Shown: positions 25,218 to 35,285, counted from the stretch's first letter. The stretch is 64,000 nucleotides of DNA from Asticcacaulis sp. AC466 (GCF_000495815.1 NZ_AWGE01000013.1:62001-126000); one strand, 5' to 3'. Notes: generated by a model not told the origin, from the sequence alone. Numbers and translations: made by a program.

Positions 25218-27914
25218 ATGACGATCAAAAACAGTTTGATGACCTCAGGCGCATGTCTGGCCGCGCTCCTCCTGACGACCGGACCGGCCTTCGCTCAGGA
25301 GACCGCCGCGCCGACCGATCAGGGGGCTGGGGCAGAAGATACCGTCGTCGTCGTCACCGGCCTGCGCAAAAGCTTCCAGAGCGCCACCGATATCAAGCGC
25401 AAATCGGCCCAGATCGTCGATTCCATCGTCGCCGAAGATATCGGCAAGCTGCCCGACACCAATATCGCCGAAACCCTGCAGCGCATTCCGGGCGTCCAGA
25501 TCGCCCGCAACACGCGCGGCGAAGGCAATGCCTATGTCGTCCACGGCCTGAAGCAGGTCATGACGACGCTCAATGGCCGCCTGTTGTTCACCAATGCCAA
25601 CCGCTCCGCCACGCTGCTCGATTTTTCGGCCGACATCCTGTCCGGCGTCGATGTCTATAAGACCGCGACGGCGGACCAGATCGAAGGCGGGCTGGGCGGT
25701 CTGATCAATATCCACGCCGCGCGCCCGTTCGATTTCAAGGGCTTGCGCGCTTCCGCCACGGTGGCCGCCAATTACAGCGCCATCCATGACGAAGTGACGC
25801 CGCGCCTGTCCGGCATTGTGTCCAACCGCTGGCAGACGGCGCACGGCGAATTTGGCGCCCTGCTCGGGTTCCAGTACGAACAGATCGATTCCGGCGGCTA
25901 CCAGACCGGCACCAATGCCTATGTCAACCGCAACGATCTCTACGACCTGAACGGCGACGGCCATGTCAACAGCGCCAACGGTGCCGACATCATCCAGATT
26001 CCGACCAATGCCAAGGCGCAGTATGAGCGCGGCGAACGCCGCCGCGGCGCGCTCTATTCGTCGATGCAATGGCGCCCCAATGACGACCTGACGCTTTATA
26101 CCGATCTGTTATGGACCTATTCCGGCGGCCATTCCTCGACCAAGGTGCTGACGGTGAAATATGCCGCCGCCGATGGCGCCGTCGCGGGCCCGATTACGCT
26201 CAAGCCCGGCACCAACATCGTCGATACCGCCACCTTCACCAACCCGATTGTCCAGGTTCAGCAAGGCTTTTCAGATAACCCGTACAACAATTACAATGCG
26301 GCGTTTGGTGGCAAATATCACCACGATCATCTGACGGTCGGGGCCGAGCTGTCGTTCCAGCGCAGCGCCGGTCCGTTCTACAGTCGCTCCATCGTTCTGC
26401 AGGGGCGCGCGCCTAAGGCGACGATCGGTCTGTCGGGCGATCAGCCGGACATCAACCTGACCGGGTTCGACGCCACCAGCACCGCCAATTTCGCCTATGC
26501 CAGCTATAGCGACCTGGGCCAGCGCACCAACGGCAAGGAAACCGTCGCCAAGATCGATGTCCGCTACGACTTCGACACAGGCCCGCTGACTGCGGTTCTG
26601 GGCGGCCTGTACTATTCCGATCACGACGCCAACAACAATGTCTACAGCGTATCCTTCTCTCCCGCCAATTCCGGCCTTCGCGTGCCGTTGTCGGCGGTGA
26701 CGGAACTGACGCCGGACGATCTGTTCGACGGCAAGAACAGCTCACTGAACCAGTGGGTCACGGTCAAGCGCGACATCCTGGCCAAAATGCGCGACACCCG
26801 CATTCTGGTCGGCGTCTCGCCCAACGACCAGGCCTATCCGCTCAACAATGCCTATAATTACAATGAAAAGATAACCGGCGCCTATCTCGAAGCCATGTTC
26901 GCCTTCGACACCCTGCCGGTCCCGATCGACGGCAATATCGGCGTACGTCAGGTGCATACCGATGGCGTCAACCACGTCTATCAGGTCGCCATGGCCACGA
27001 CGCCGAATGCGGTCAAAGGGAGCGACGGCAAGTATTATACCGCCGTCACGGGCGGCAAGCCGTACGATAACCTTTTGCCCAGCCTCAATGTCCGCGCCCG
27101 CTTTACCGACGACCTGTTCCTGCGCCTGGCCTACTCCAAGGCGATCTCGCGTCCGGAATTCGGCAACCTGTCGCCGGCCCTGGTGCTCAACAATACCGGC
27201 ACCGGCAGCGGCGGCAATCCGGCGCTTGAACCGGTCAAGGCCGACCAGTACGACGCCTCGCTGGAATACTATTTCGGCGGCTCCAACATGCTGGCCCTGT
27301 CATTGTTCCAGAAGAATGTGACGGGCTTCATCCAGAAGTTCGCCGTGACCGAGGAAATCAACGGCACGTCCTACCAGATCAGCCGTCCGCGCAATGCCGG
27401 CACCGGCGATATCAAGGGCTACGAAGTCAGCTACCAGCAATTCTTCGACTTCCTGCCGGGCTATTGGTCCGGGCTGGGCGTCCAGGCCAACTACACCTAT
27501 GTCGACAGCGCCCTGTCGGTCCTCGGCCAAAGCTATACGGCGGCCGCCGAGCAGTTGTCGAAGAACAGCTATAACCTGACCGGCATCTATGAAAAGGGCC
27601 CGGTGTCGATGCACCTGTCGTACAACTGGCGTGACAAGTACATCCAGACCACGTCGGGCGACAGCTTCAACCGTCCGCTGATGGTGGCGCCTCTGGAATC
27701 GCTCGATTTCTCGGCGACCTATAAGCTGAATGAGCGCATGTCGATCAAGTTCGACGCCGTCAACCTGACCAAGGCGTACCAGCATCAGTACTACGGTCCG
27801 TCGCCGCTCGCGACCGTGACCAATGCCTCAGGCGACTATAGCGCGCCGCTGTTGCCGACCCTGGCCAACCAACTCGACCACAGCTTCGAAATCGGCTTCC
27901 ACTACGCCTATTAG
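25218..27914 (+). CDS. TonB-dependent receptor (Xanthomonas/Caulobacter subfamily)
   Basis: 898 residues with a signal peptide ending PAFAQ. The plug domain has the subfamily signature VTGLRKSFQSATDIKRKS, then IVDSIVAEDIGKLPDTNIAETLQRIPGVQI and GLGGLINI; the 22-strand barrel ends LDHSFEIGFHYAY with terminal aromatic. In this family the receptors import oligosaccharides. Flanked by GH95 and CE15 genes, it most likely takes up oligosaccharides from a substituted hemicellulose. A plausible TonB box lies in EDTVVVVTG. The stop codon is the first triplet of a repeat element. The gene has no own SusD-like partner, as usual in Proteobacteria. Confidence 0.95.
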   Translation: MTIKNSLMTSGACLAALLLTTGPAFAQETAAPTDQGAGAEDTVVVVTGLRKSFQSATDIKRKSAQIVDSIVAEDIGKLPDTNIAETLQRIPGVQIARNTRGEGNAYVVHGLKQVMTTLNGRLLFTNANRSATLLDFSADILSGVDVYKTATADQIEGGLGGLINIHAARPFDFKGLRASATVAANYSAIHDEVTPRLSGIVSNRWQTAHGEFGALLGFQYEQIDSGGYQTGTNAYVNRNDLYDLNGDGHVNSANGADIIQIPTNAKAQYERGERRRGALYSSMQWRPNDDLTLYTDLLWTYSGGHSSTKVLTVKYAAADGAVAGPITLKPGTNIVDTATFTNPIVQVQQGFSDNPYNNYNAAFGGKYHHDHLTVGAELSFQRSAGPFYSRSIVLQGRAPKATIGLSGDQPDINLTGFDATSTANFAYASYSDLGQRTNGKETVAKIDVRYDFDTGPLTAVLGGLYYSDHDANNNVYSVSFSPANSGLRVPLSAVTELTPDDLFDGKNSSLNQWVTVKRDILAKMRDTRILVGVSPNDQAYPLNNAYNYNEKITGAYLEAMFAFDTLPVPIDGNIGVRQVHTDGVNHVYQVAMATTPNAVKGSDGKYYTAVTGGKPYDNLLPSLNVRARFTDDLFLRLAYSKAISRPEFGNLSPALVLNNTGTGSGGNPALEPVKADQYDASLEYYFGGSNMLALSLFQKNVTGFIQKFAVTEEINGTSYQISRPRNAGTGDIKGYEVSYQQFFDFLPGYWSGLGVQANYTYVDSALSVLGQSYTAAAEQLSKNSYNLTGIYEKGPVSMHLSYNWRDKYIQTTSGDSFNRPLMVAPLESLDFSATYKLNERMSIKFDAVNLTKAYQHQYYGPSPLATVTNASGDYSAPLLPTLANQLDHSFEIGFHYAY

Positions 27915-28016
27915 AGCGCTTTCCGAAAAGTGTGACGCACTTTTCGGATCAAAAAGCGCGTAAAAACAAAAAATTAGAGCGCCGATCTGATGCAGTCAGA
28001 TCGGAACACGCTCTAA
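27912..28016. repeat. Double-hairpin intergenic repeat element
   Basis: Two stem-loops: CCGAAAAGTG/CACTTTTCGG flanked by GCGCTTT/AAAGCGC (27916-27959), then CCGATCTGA/TCAGATCGG enclosed by TTAGAGCG/CGCTCTAA (27974-28016), joined by an A-rich linker. This type of TAGAGCGCTTTCC element is scattered through alphaproteobacterial genomes. The TAG at its left end is the stop codon of the TonB receptor. It probably ends transcription in both directions. Confidence 0.75.
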
Positions 28017-28115
28017 ACGCTTATCCGATGTCATACGGTGCGGGCCCTCTCTCCATCCTGTCGGGGAGGGGGCTCGCATTGGATATGCCATTGCCCGTTA
28101 ATTGAAAGGACGATC

Positions 28116-29423
28116 ATGGCCATCCGCTGGCACGGCGCGCTTGCCCTATATGTCCTTATTGCCTGCGCCGGTGCCGCCGCCGCCCGAACTGTGCCCCCTA
28201 AAGGATTGGACGGCAATTTCGACGAAGCGCTGGCCGGTGGCCATGTCCTGCCCGATCCGCTGGTCATGCGCGATGGCCGCCCGGTCACCTCGGCCAGAAT
28301 GTGGCGGGTCGAGCGCCGACCGGAATTGGTGGCCCTGTTCGAAGACACGATTTTCGGTGTTGCCCCGCCGCCGCCGAAACAGATGCGCTCCGTCGTCACC
28401 GACACCGATACCAAGGCATTGGGGGGGACCGCCACGCGCAAGCAGGTCACGCTCTATCTGAACGGCGACACCCAGGGGCCGCAGATGCATGTGCTCATCT
28501 ACCTGCCCAATGGCGTGAAGGCCGCCCCCGTGTTTGTTGGCCTCAATTTCCACGGCAATCAGGCCATCAATGACGATCCGGCCATCGATATCACCACGAC
28601 CTGGTTGACCGACTACCAGTCGCCGGGCATCGTCAAGCACCACGCCACGGCCGCCTCACGCGGACAGGACGCCGCCGAATGGCCGCTGGCGAAAATCCTG
28701 GCGGCGGGCTACGGCGTTGCCACTTTCGCGCCGGGCGATCTCTATCCCGATAGCGACAACATGATCGCCGAAAGCGTCCACCCCTTTTATGGCACCCAGT
28801 CCTCGGCCCCCAACCACTGGGGCGCCATCGCCACCTGGGCGTGGGGCATGAGCCGGGTCTACGACTATCTCGCCACCGATCATCAGGTCGATGCCCACCG
28901 CATCATCGCCATTGGCCATTCGCGTTACGGCAAAGCCGCCCTGTGGGCCGGCGCGCGCGACACGCGGTTCGCCATGGTGGTGGCCAATGATTCCGGCGCG
29001 GGCGGCGCCAAGCTGTACCGGCGTAATTTCGGCGAAAGCATCCGGGTCATGAACACCTATTGGTTCGCGCCGCGCTTCAAAACCTTCGCGTCGCGTGAAA
29101 ACGACCTGCCGGTGGACGCCCATGAACTGATCGCCCTGGTCGCGCCGCGCCCGGTCTATATCGCCACGGCAAGCGAGGACCTGTGGGGCGACACGACCGG
29201 GCAATTCCTGGCGGCGCAGGCGGCCGATCCGGTCTACCGCCTGCTGGGCACGCAAGGTTTAGGGGTTTCCACCCTGCCGCCCCCTGACACGCCGGTCCAT
29301 TCGATCATCGGGTTTCACATCCGCACCGGCCCGCACGCCATCACCGACTACGACTGGAGCCAATATCTGCGTTTTGCCGATACCTACCTTCACGCCAAAA
29401 TTGTAACCCGAATTGTAAAATGA
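28116..29423 (+). CDS. CE15 family glucuronoyl esterase-like protein
   Basis: 435 residues from ATG 28116, with AAAGGA upstream; the longer frame runs back into the repeat and is rejected. A signal peptide ends GAAAA. The CE15 serine motif is GHSRYGKAALWAGA with Ser269, followed by NDSGAGGAKLYRR, the bacterial form in which Asp replaces the fungal Glu; His407 (TGPHAIT) completes the triad. CE15 enzymes cut the ester between glucuronate side groups of xylan and lignin alcohols. Next to ManD, which works on a uronate-derived acid, this fits attack on glucuronoxylan. Confidence 0.88.
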   Translation: MAIRWHGALALYVLIACAGAAAARTVPPKGLDGNFDEALAGGHVLPDPLVMRDGRPVTSARMWRVERRPELVALFEDTIFGVAPPPPKQMRSVVTDTDTKALGGTATRKQVTLYLNGDTQGPQMHVLIYLPNGVKAAPVFVGLNFHGNQAINDDPAIDITTTWLTDYQSPGIVKHHATAASRGQDAAEWPLAKILAAGYGVATFAPGDLYPDSDNMIAESVHPFYGTQSSAPNHWGAIATWAWGMSRVYDYLATDHQVDAHRIIAIGHSRYGKAALWAGARDTRFAMVVANDSGAGGAKLYRRNFGESIRVMNTYWFAPRFKTFASRENDLPVDAHELIALVAPRPVYIATASEDLWGDTTGQFLAAQAADPVYRLLGTQGLGVSTLPPPDTPVHSIIGFHIRTGPHAITDYDWSQYLRFADTYLHAKIVTRIVK

Positions 29424-29450
29424 AGCGGACTGCATTAGAGACAGTCATCT

Positions 29451-29475
29451 GATATATTTGGTGATATATTTTGGA
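29451..29475. promoter_or_regulatory. Tandem direct repeat upstream of gntR-type gene
   Basis: TGATATATTTGG (29451-29462) is followed directly by TGATATATTTTGG (29463-29475), with ATCTGA overlapping the left edge (29448-29453). It lies 40 bases before the regulator start and may be an autoregulatory site. Confidence 0.4.
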
Positions 29476-29514
29476 TCGGCAGACGCCGATAGGTAAGGGT
29501 AGGGCGAAGCAGTC

Positions 29515-30291
29515 ATGTCAATCCCAGCGGACAATCAGAAGCTTTATCAGAACATCATCGCGGCGCTTCAGGCGGATATCGCCGAAGGACGCTTTCGCGA
29601 AGGCGATCGCCTGCCGCCGGAACGGGTTCTGGTCGAACGTTTTCAGGTCAGCCGCCTGACGATTCGCGAAGCCATGATCGGTATGGAAATTCTGGGCCTG
29701 GTCGCCGCACGGCGCGGTTCAGGCGTCTATGTCACCGCTGCGCCGGCCGGAGGCATCGCCACCAGTGAGCTGGATATCGGTGCCTTTGAACTGACGGCGG
29801 CTCGCCGGGTGGTCGAAGGGGAAACGGCGGCGCTGGCGGCCAGCGCGGCCTCGGACGCCGATCTGGCCGAACTGGAAGACGTGCTGACCCGCATGATCGC
29901 CGAAAACGCCGAGGGCGAAACCCTGACGCATGATGAGGCCGCCGACCGCGAATTCCACCTGGGCATTGCGCGCGCTACGCAAAACGACGCGCTGGTTCTG
30001 GTGGTGAAAACCCTGTGGGACGTGCGCGAACGCTCGCCCCTGGCCATGGAAATGCTGCGCCGCTCACGGTCTGCGGGCGTTAAGCCGCTGATCGACGATC
30101 ACCGTGCCATTCTCGATGCCATTTCCGCCCGCGACCCGGACGCGGCGCGCACCGCCATGCGCGACCATCTGGGCCGCGTCATCGAAAACCTGCTGGTCGT
30201 GACGGAAATGGATGCTATCAATCGGGTGCGGGACGAAACGGCCCGGCTGCGGGGGCGGGCTGGCCTGGCCATATCCCGCGCGGTCGGCTGA
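29515..30291 (+). CDS. GntR/FadR-family regulator of the uronate locus
   Basis: 258 residues. The N-terminal winged helix is complete (LYQNIIAALQADIAEGRFREGDRLPPERVLVERFQVSRLTIREAMIGMEILGLV, with GSGVYV ending the wing), and the C-terminal FCD ligand domain holds the metal-binding Asp/His pattern (DREFHLGIARATQN, H in DDHRAILDAI, RDHL). It resembles UxuR/ExuR-type regulators that bind uronate-pathway intermediates. Its position directly before manD and the 30-bp inverted repeat in the manD promoter make it the likely local repressor. Confidence 0.92.
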   Translation: MSIPADNQKLYQNIIAALQADIAEGRFREGDRLPPERVLVERFQVSRLTIREAMIGMEILGLVAARRGSGVYVTAAPAGGIATSELDIGAFELTAARRVVEGETAALAASAASDADLAELEDVLTRMIAENAEGETLTHDEAADREFHLGIARATQNDALVLVVKTLWDVRERSPLAMEMLRRSRSAGVKPLIDDHRAILDAISARDPDAARTAMRDHLGRVIENLLVVTEMDAINRVRDETARLRGRAGLAISRAVG

Positions 30292-30359
30292 GTGCCCATT
30301 GTGAAGGGAAAAACCGCCGTTACGCCGATGCCGCCTTGTTTCACCCGACCAGTTCTGTA

Positions 30360-30389
30360 TATTGGTCTGATAAATTTATCTGACCAATA
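30360..30389. promoter_or_regulatory. Near-perfect 30-bp inverted repeat, GntR operator of manD
   Basis: Left arm TATTGGTCTGATAAA, right arm the near-perfect reverse complement ending GACCAATA; only one symmetric pair, next to GGTC/GACC, does not match. It lies 30 bases upstream of the manD start and fits a FadR-family dimer. Confidence 0.7.
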
Positions 30390-30418
30390 ATAACCTAAAC
30401 GCCCTAAAAGTTCAATTC

Positions 30419-31690
30419 ATGCAAACTAACGACCTCCTGTCTCCTTCCGCCGCACCGACGGCATCTGTCCATCGCGGCGCGGTCATCATCCGTTCAGCCC
30501 GTGTCATCGTCACCTGTCCGGGGCGAAATTTCGTCACCCTCAAGATCGAGACGGATCAAGGTGTCTACGGTATCGGCGACGCGACCCTCAACGGGCGGGA
30601 AAAATCCGTCGTCGCCTATCTCGAAGAACACGTCATACCGACCCTGATCGGCAAGGACGCTCAGCGTATCGAAGACATCTGGCAATATCTCTATCGTGGC
30701 GCCTACTGGCGGCGCGGGCCGGTGACCATGACGGCCATTGCCGCGGTCGATACGGCGCTGTGGGACATCAAGGCCAAGCTGGCGGGCATGCCGCTCTATC
30801 AACTGCTCGGCGGCCGGTCGCGCGATGGCGTTTTGGTCTATGGCCACGCCAATGGTTTGGATATCGAACATACGGTCGATGAAGTCGGCCGCTACAAGGA
30901 GATGGGCTATCGCGCCATCCGCGCCCAGTCCGGCATTCCCGGCGTCAAGGGCGCCTATGGCGTCGGGCGCGGCGACATGTATTACGAACCCGCCGACGGC
31001 ACCTTGCCGACCGAAACCCTTTGGAACACGACCGCCTATCTCAGCTATGCGCCGAAACTGTTCGAAAAGCTGCGCGACACCCACGGCTTCGGCATCGAAC
31101 TGCTGCATGACGTACACCATCGCCTGACGCCGATCGAGGCCGGGCGCCTGGGTAAGGACCTGGAGCCCTACCGTCTGTTCTGGATGGAAGATTCGACACC
31201 GGCTGAAAATCAGGAGGCCTTCCGCCTGATCCGTCAGCACACCACGACGCCGCTGGCCGTCGGTGAAATCTTCAACACCATCTGGGACTGCAAGGACCTG
31301 ATCCAGAACCAGCTCATCGACTATATCCGCACCACGGTGGTGCACGCCGGCGGCATCACCCATCTGCGCCGTATCGCCGACCTGGCATCGATGTATCAGG
31401 TGCGCACCGGCAGCCACGGCGCCACCGATCTGTCGCCCGTCTGCATGGGCGCGGCCCTGCATTTCGATACCTGGGTGCCCAATTTCGGCATTCAGGAATA
31501 TATGCGCCACACGCCGGAAACGGACGAGGTATTCCTGCACGACTACAGCTTCAAGGACGGCTATCTGCATGTCGGCGACACGCCGGGCCACGGTGTCGAT
31601 ATCGACGAAGCCCTGGCGGCGAAATATCCGTATGAACCCAAGCAACTGCCCATCGCCCGTCTTCAGGACGGATCGATGTGGAACTGGTAG
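30419..31690 (+). CDS. manD: D-mannonate dehydratase, enolase superfamily (ManD)
   Basis: 423 residues. It converts D-mannonate to 2-keto-3-deoxy-D-gluconate. With an N-terminal extension of 21 residues relative to characterised ManD, all key residues fall in place: Arg168 and Tyr180 on the 150s-type loop, metal ligands Asp231, Glu257 (WMEDST) and Glu283 (VGEIF), His233 (DVHH) and His333 (GSHGATD). The conserved opening [22 protein letters not shown] is present. The start at 30419 has a weak ribosome site, so the extension may be untranslated. It works downstream of glucuronate released from xylan. Confidence 0.95.
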   Translation: MQTNDLLSPSAAPTASVHRGAVIIRSARVIVTCPGRNFVTLKIETDQGVYGIGDATLNGREKSVVAYLEEHVIPTLIGKDAQRIEDIWQYLYRGAYWRRGPVTMTAIAAVDTALWDIKAKLAGMPLYQLLGGRSRDGVLVYGHANGLDIEHTVDEVGRYKEMGYRAIRAQSGIPGVKGAYGVGRGDMYYEPADGTLPTETLWNTTAYLSYAPKLFEKLRDTHGFGIELLHDVHHRLTPIEAGRLGKDLEPYRLFWMEDSTPAENQEAFRLIRQHTTTPLAVGEIFNTIWDCKDLIQNQLIDYIRTTVVHAGGITHLRRIADLASMYQVRTGSHGATDLSPVCMGAALHFDTWVPNFGIQEYMRHTPETDEVFLHDYSFKDGYLHVGDTPGHGVDIDEALAAKYPYEPKQLPIARLQDGSMWNW

Positions 31691-31729
31691 GGTTAACCTA
31701 CAAGGCTGTTAAACTATAAGACAGGTGAC

Positions 31730-31751
31730 GGCGCGGGCATGTATCCGCGCC
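31730..31751. repeat. GC-rich hairpin upstream of the GH2 gene
   Basis: GGCGCGG (31730-31736) pairs with CCGCGCC (31745-31751) around an 8-base loop. There is no T-run; it may weaken read-through from manD into the GH2 gene. Confidence 0.4.
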
Positions 31752-31799
31752 GCGCCGCAAAACGGGCAAGGCAAACGCTTTTGAAAGGTCAGGGACGTC

Positions 31800-34700
31800 A
31801 TGTCGCTTGCTCGCTTGTTGTCACGTCTGTGCATCACTCTTTTGCTCATCGTCGCCGCGCCCGTGGCGGCCAAACCGTCTGAGCAGGAAATCACCGGTCC
31901 CTGGCGCTCGGCGCTGTTCGAAGCCGACCCTTCCGGCAAAACGACCGGCGCGGACGCCGCCTATGAAGCGCCGGAATTCAGCGATGCGGCATGGACCGCC
32001 GTCGCGGTGCCGCACAACTGGCAGGGCTATACCTATGCCCGTCAGGTGGTCAATGGCAGCCGCCATGGCACGGCCTGGTATCGCAAGACCATCGACATTC
32101 CCGCCCGCGCCGCGGGGGAACACGTCTTCCTGATGTTCGAAGGCGTCAATAGCTACGCCACCATCTGGCTGAACGGCAAACCGGTCGGCAGGCATGGCGG
32201 CGGTATGACCAGCTTCACCCTCGATGTCACGGCGGCGGCGCGTCCGGGCCGCAACCTGCTGGCCGTGCGCGTCGACAATCCGGCGGGTATCCGGGACCTG
32301 CCGTGGGCGGCGGGCGACGACAGCCCGATGAACGGCTTTGCCGAAGGCTCGCAGCCCTTCGGTGTTTTCCGGCCGGTCCACGTCATCGTCAAATCCGGCC
32401 TGCGCATCCAGCCGTTCGGCCTCTATGCCTGGGGCACCAAGGCGACCGTCACGGCCGACAGCGCCACGCTCAATGTTCGCAGCGAACTTGAAAATCTCAC
32501 CGCCACCACACGCCGCTTTCAACTGGTCGATGAACTGGTAGACCGCGACGGCAAGGTCGTCGCCACCGTGACGCGCGACACCGAATTGGCCGCTGGGGCG
32601 AAGGTGCGCATCGACCAGGTGTTTCCCGCCATTCCGCGTCCGCACCTGTGGTCGCCGGCCAATCCGTATCTCTATACCCTGCGCGCCCGCCTGATCGAAA
32701 ACGGCCAGGTCATCGACCGGTCCGAAACCGCCTATGGCATCCGTCATCTCGAAATTGCCACGAATGCCGACGGCACGCGGCAATTGATGATCAACGGCGC
32801 ACCGTTCTTTATTCACGGTACGGCGGAATATGAACACCTGCTGGGCGATTCCCACGCCTTTTCGCCCGAACAGATCCGCGCCCGTATTGCCCAGGTCAAG
32901 GCGGGCGGCTTCAATGCCTTCCGCGACGCCCACTATCCCCACAACCTGCGCTATGGTGAGCAACTGGCGCAGGACGGCCTGATGTGGTGGCCGCAATTCA
33001 GCGCGCACAACTGGAACGACACGCCGGAATTTCGCGCCAATTTCCTGGCCCTGCTGGGCGACTGGGTGCGCGAACGGCGCAACAATCCGGCCAACTTCCT
33101 GTGGGGGCTGCAAAACGAAAGCACCCTGCCGGAAGCCTTCGTGGCCGAAGCCATGGCCGTGATCCGCGACCTCGACCCGACGGCTTCGGTCGAACGGCTG
33201 ATTGTCACCTGCAATGGTGGCAAGGGGGCGGACTGGAACGTGCCGCAAAACTGGTCGGGCACCTATGGCGGCGATCCTGAGAAATACGGCGAAGAACTGA
33301 AAAAGCAGGGGTTGGTCGGCGAATACGGCGCCTGGCGCTCGCTCGGCCTGCACTCGGAACGGCCTTATCCCGCTACGGGCGTCTATGACGAAAGCACGAT
33401 GACCCAAATTCTGGAAACCAAGGCGCGGCTGGCGCTGTCGGTCAAGGACCGCGTCGTGGGCGATTTCGTCTGGCTGTTGACGACGCACGAAAACCCCGGC
33501 CGCCCCATGCGCGTCGATGGCACCCAGATTTTCGACGGCATCCGTCCGCTCGAACATATCGGACCGGCCAATAACAAGGGGCTGATGACCCTGTGGGGTG
33601 AACCGCTTGACGCCTATTACATGCTGCGCGCCAAGACCGTTCCGGCATCGCAAGCTCCGGTCGTCTACATCGTCTCCCACACCTGGCCGGACCGGTGGAC
33701 CGAACCGGGCATCAAATCCGGGATAGAGGTATTTTCCAACTGCGACAGCGTCGAACTGTTCAACGACGTGACGGGCCAGATATCTCTCGGTGTTCGGCCG
33801 AAACCGGCCGACGGCGCGCCCTTTACCTGGGACAAGGTCGATATTCGCTACAATGCCCTGTCGGCGACCTGCCGGATCGGCGGCAAGGCCATGGCGCGCG
33901 ATGTCGTTACACTTAACCACCTGCCGTCTGCGCCCGATCTGGCGGCGCGCGTCAAGGATCGCAGCGACATCACCAAGGGCAAGACCGGTGCGGCCTATCT
34001 TTATCGCGTCAATGCCGGCGGGCCGGACCTGCGCGATGGCGACGGACAGCTTTGGCTGGGCGACCGTCACCTGACCGCCGGCGCCACATGGGGCTGGTCA
34101 AGCTGGGCCGACGATTACCCCGATCTCGATCCGGCGCTCGGCAGCCGCCGCGTTCATTACGATGCGGTCGAAGGCACGTCTGAGCAGGCCTTGTTCAGCA
34201 CGTATCGCTTCGGGCGCGACCGCCTGAGCTACAGCTTCGCCGCTCCGAAAGGCGACTATGAGATCGAACTCTATTTTGTCGAGCCGTGGTATGGCCGCAC
34301 GGGCATAGACGCCACCGGCTGGCGGTTGTTCGACGTCGCCGTCAATGGCAAGACGGTGCTCAAGGATGTCGATATCTACCACGAGGCCGGGTTCGAACGC
34401 GCGCTGAAAAAAGTGGCGAAGGCGTCGTCATCCGATGGCCGTATCGTCATCAGCTTCCCCCGCGTCGCCGCCGGTCAGGCCGTCATTTCCGCCATCGCCA
34501 TCCGCCAGGCGTCACCGCGCGCCAAGGGGGCGTACGAAAGCGACGGCACCGACCTGATCGCCGCCACCGGTGCGCGGAGCTTCCTCGACAACGGGGACGC
34601 CGTCGGCATCGCCAACCTGACCTGGAGCCGCCTGCCGGTCGATCTGCTCGATAGCGACTGGACGCTGACGGCGTTTCGGACCCGTGTCGATTCCGATATC

Positions 34701-35285
34701 TATATGCCGCTGCGCGACGGCCAGACCGCGCCTGCCGGATGGGCCGATACTGACCTGACTGCGTTGTGGGCAGGCGAGGGCGGCGGCAGGGTCCGCTTCG
34801 CCACGCGCCGCTTTGCCGCCGGCGAAACCGTCGCTGCACCGGCCTCCGGGCCGTTACTGGTTCGCCGCCACCTGCCGTCACCCTACGCGCCGGGCGTCTT
34901 TACCTTCGTCAAGACGGTCGGCCTGTTCGAAGCCGAAACCGCCAAGCTGGACAAGGCGGTGGTCGGGTCGCGCCTGAAAGGCTATGGCGGCCCAGGCTAT
35001 GCCGATATCCAGCCGGGCGGCGCCGTCACCTGGACCGTCAGCTACGGCGCGGCCGCGCGCCACAGTTTCAAGTTCCGCTATCAGGGGGCGACGACCGGCC
35101 ACCTGACCCTGACCGACGAAAGCGGCATTGTCGCCGCCGACATGCCGGTGGCGTTCCCGGCGGGGGAAACAGGTGTCTGGCTTGAAGCCACCATCGAAAC
35201 GCCGACCCTGGTCAATGCCGGCACCTATGCCCTGACCCTGACGACCGAGACGGGCGTCGTCGTCGATTCCTTGCGGATGCAGTAG
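31800..35285 (+). CDS. GH2 family glycosidase with malectin-like and C-terminal carbohydrate-binding regions
   Basis: 1,161 residues with a signal peptide ending PVAA. Residues about 30-190 are the GH2 sugar-binding jelly roll (VPHNWQGYTYAR), 190-310 the Ig-like domain, 310-640 the TIM barrel with acid/base Glu440 in WGLQNES and the probable nucleophile Glu508 in VGEYGAW. Residues about 740-880 form a malectin-like domain (YRVNAGGPDLRDGDGQLW, LYFVEPWYG). The last 130 residues look like a CBM6/35-type beta sandwich (FEAETAKL). The short barrel resembles beta-galactosidase or beta-glucuronidase relatives in hemicellulose loci. Exact specificity cannot be called. Confidence 0.9.
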   Translation: MSLARLLSRLCITLLLIVAAPVAAKPSEQEITGPWRSALFEADPSGKTTGADAAYEAPEFSDAAWTAVAVPHNWQGYTYARQVVNGSRHGTAWYRKTIDIPARAAGEHVFLMFEGVNSYATIWLNGKPVGRHGGGMTSFTLDVTAAARPGRNLLAVRVDNPAGIRDLPWAAGDDSPMNGFAEGSQPFGVFRPVHVIVKSGLRIQPFGLYAWGTKATVTADSATLNVRSELENLTATTRRFQLVDELVDRDGKVVATVTRDTELAAGAKVRIDQVFPAIPRPHLWSPANPYLYTLRARLIENGQVIDRSETAYGIRHLEIATNADGTRQLMINGAPFFIHGTAEYEHLLGDSHAFSPEQIRARIAQVKAGGFNAFRDAHYPHNLRYGEQLAQDGLMWWPQFSAHNWNDTPEFRANFLALLGDWVRERRNNPANFLWGLQNESTLPEAFVAEAMAVIRDLDPTASVERLIVTCNGGKGADWNVPQNWSGTYGGDPEKYGEELKKQGLVGEYGAWRSLGLHSERPYPATGVYDESTMTQILETKARLALSVKDRVVGDFVWLLTTHENPGRPMRVDGTQIFDGIRPLEHIGPANNKGLMTLWGEPLDAYYMLRAKTVPASQAPVVYIVSHTWPDRWTEPGIKSGIEVFSNCDSVELFNDVTGQISLGVRPKPADGAPFTWDKVDIRYNALSATCRIGGKAMARDVVTLNHLPSAPDLAARVKDRSDITKGKTGAAYLYRVNAGGPDLRDGDGQLWLGDRHLTAGATWGWSSWADDYPDLDPALGSRRVHYDAVEGTSEQALFSTYRFGRDRLSYSFAAPKGDYEIELYFVEPWYGRTGIDATGWRLFDVAVNGKTVLKDVDIYHEAGFERALKKVAKASSSDGRIVISFPRVAAGQAVISAIAIRQASPRAKGAYESDGTDLIAATGARSFLDNGDAVGIANLTWSRLPVDLLDSDWTLTAFRTRVDSDIYMPLRDGQTAPAGWADTDLTALWAGEGGGRVRFATRRFAAGETVAAPASGPLLVRRHLPSPYAPGVFTFVKTVGLFEAETAKLDKAVVGSRLKGYGGPGYADIQPGGAVTWTVSYGAAARHSFKFRYQGATTGHLTLTDESGIVAADMPVAFPAGETGVWLEATIETPTLVNAGTYALTLTTETGVVVDSLRMQ

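Noticed and set aside
27974..28016. ATCTGA in the second hairpin of the repeat element as a GntR site for CE15
   Set aside because: The hexamer is part of the generic repeat stem, so it is not evidence of regulation.
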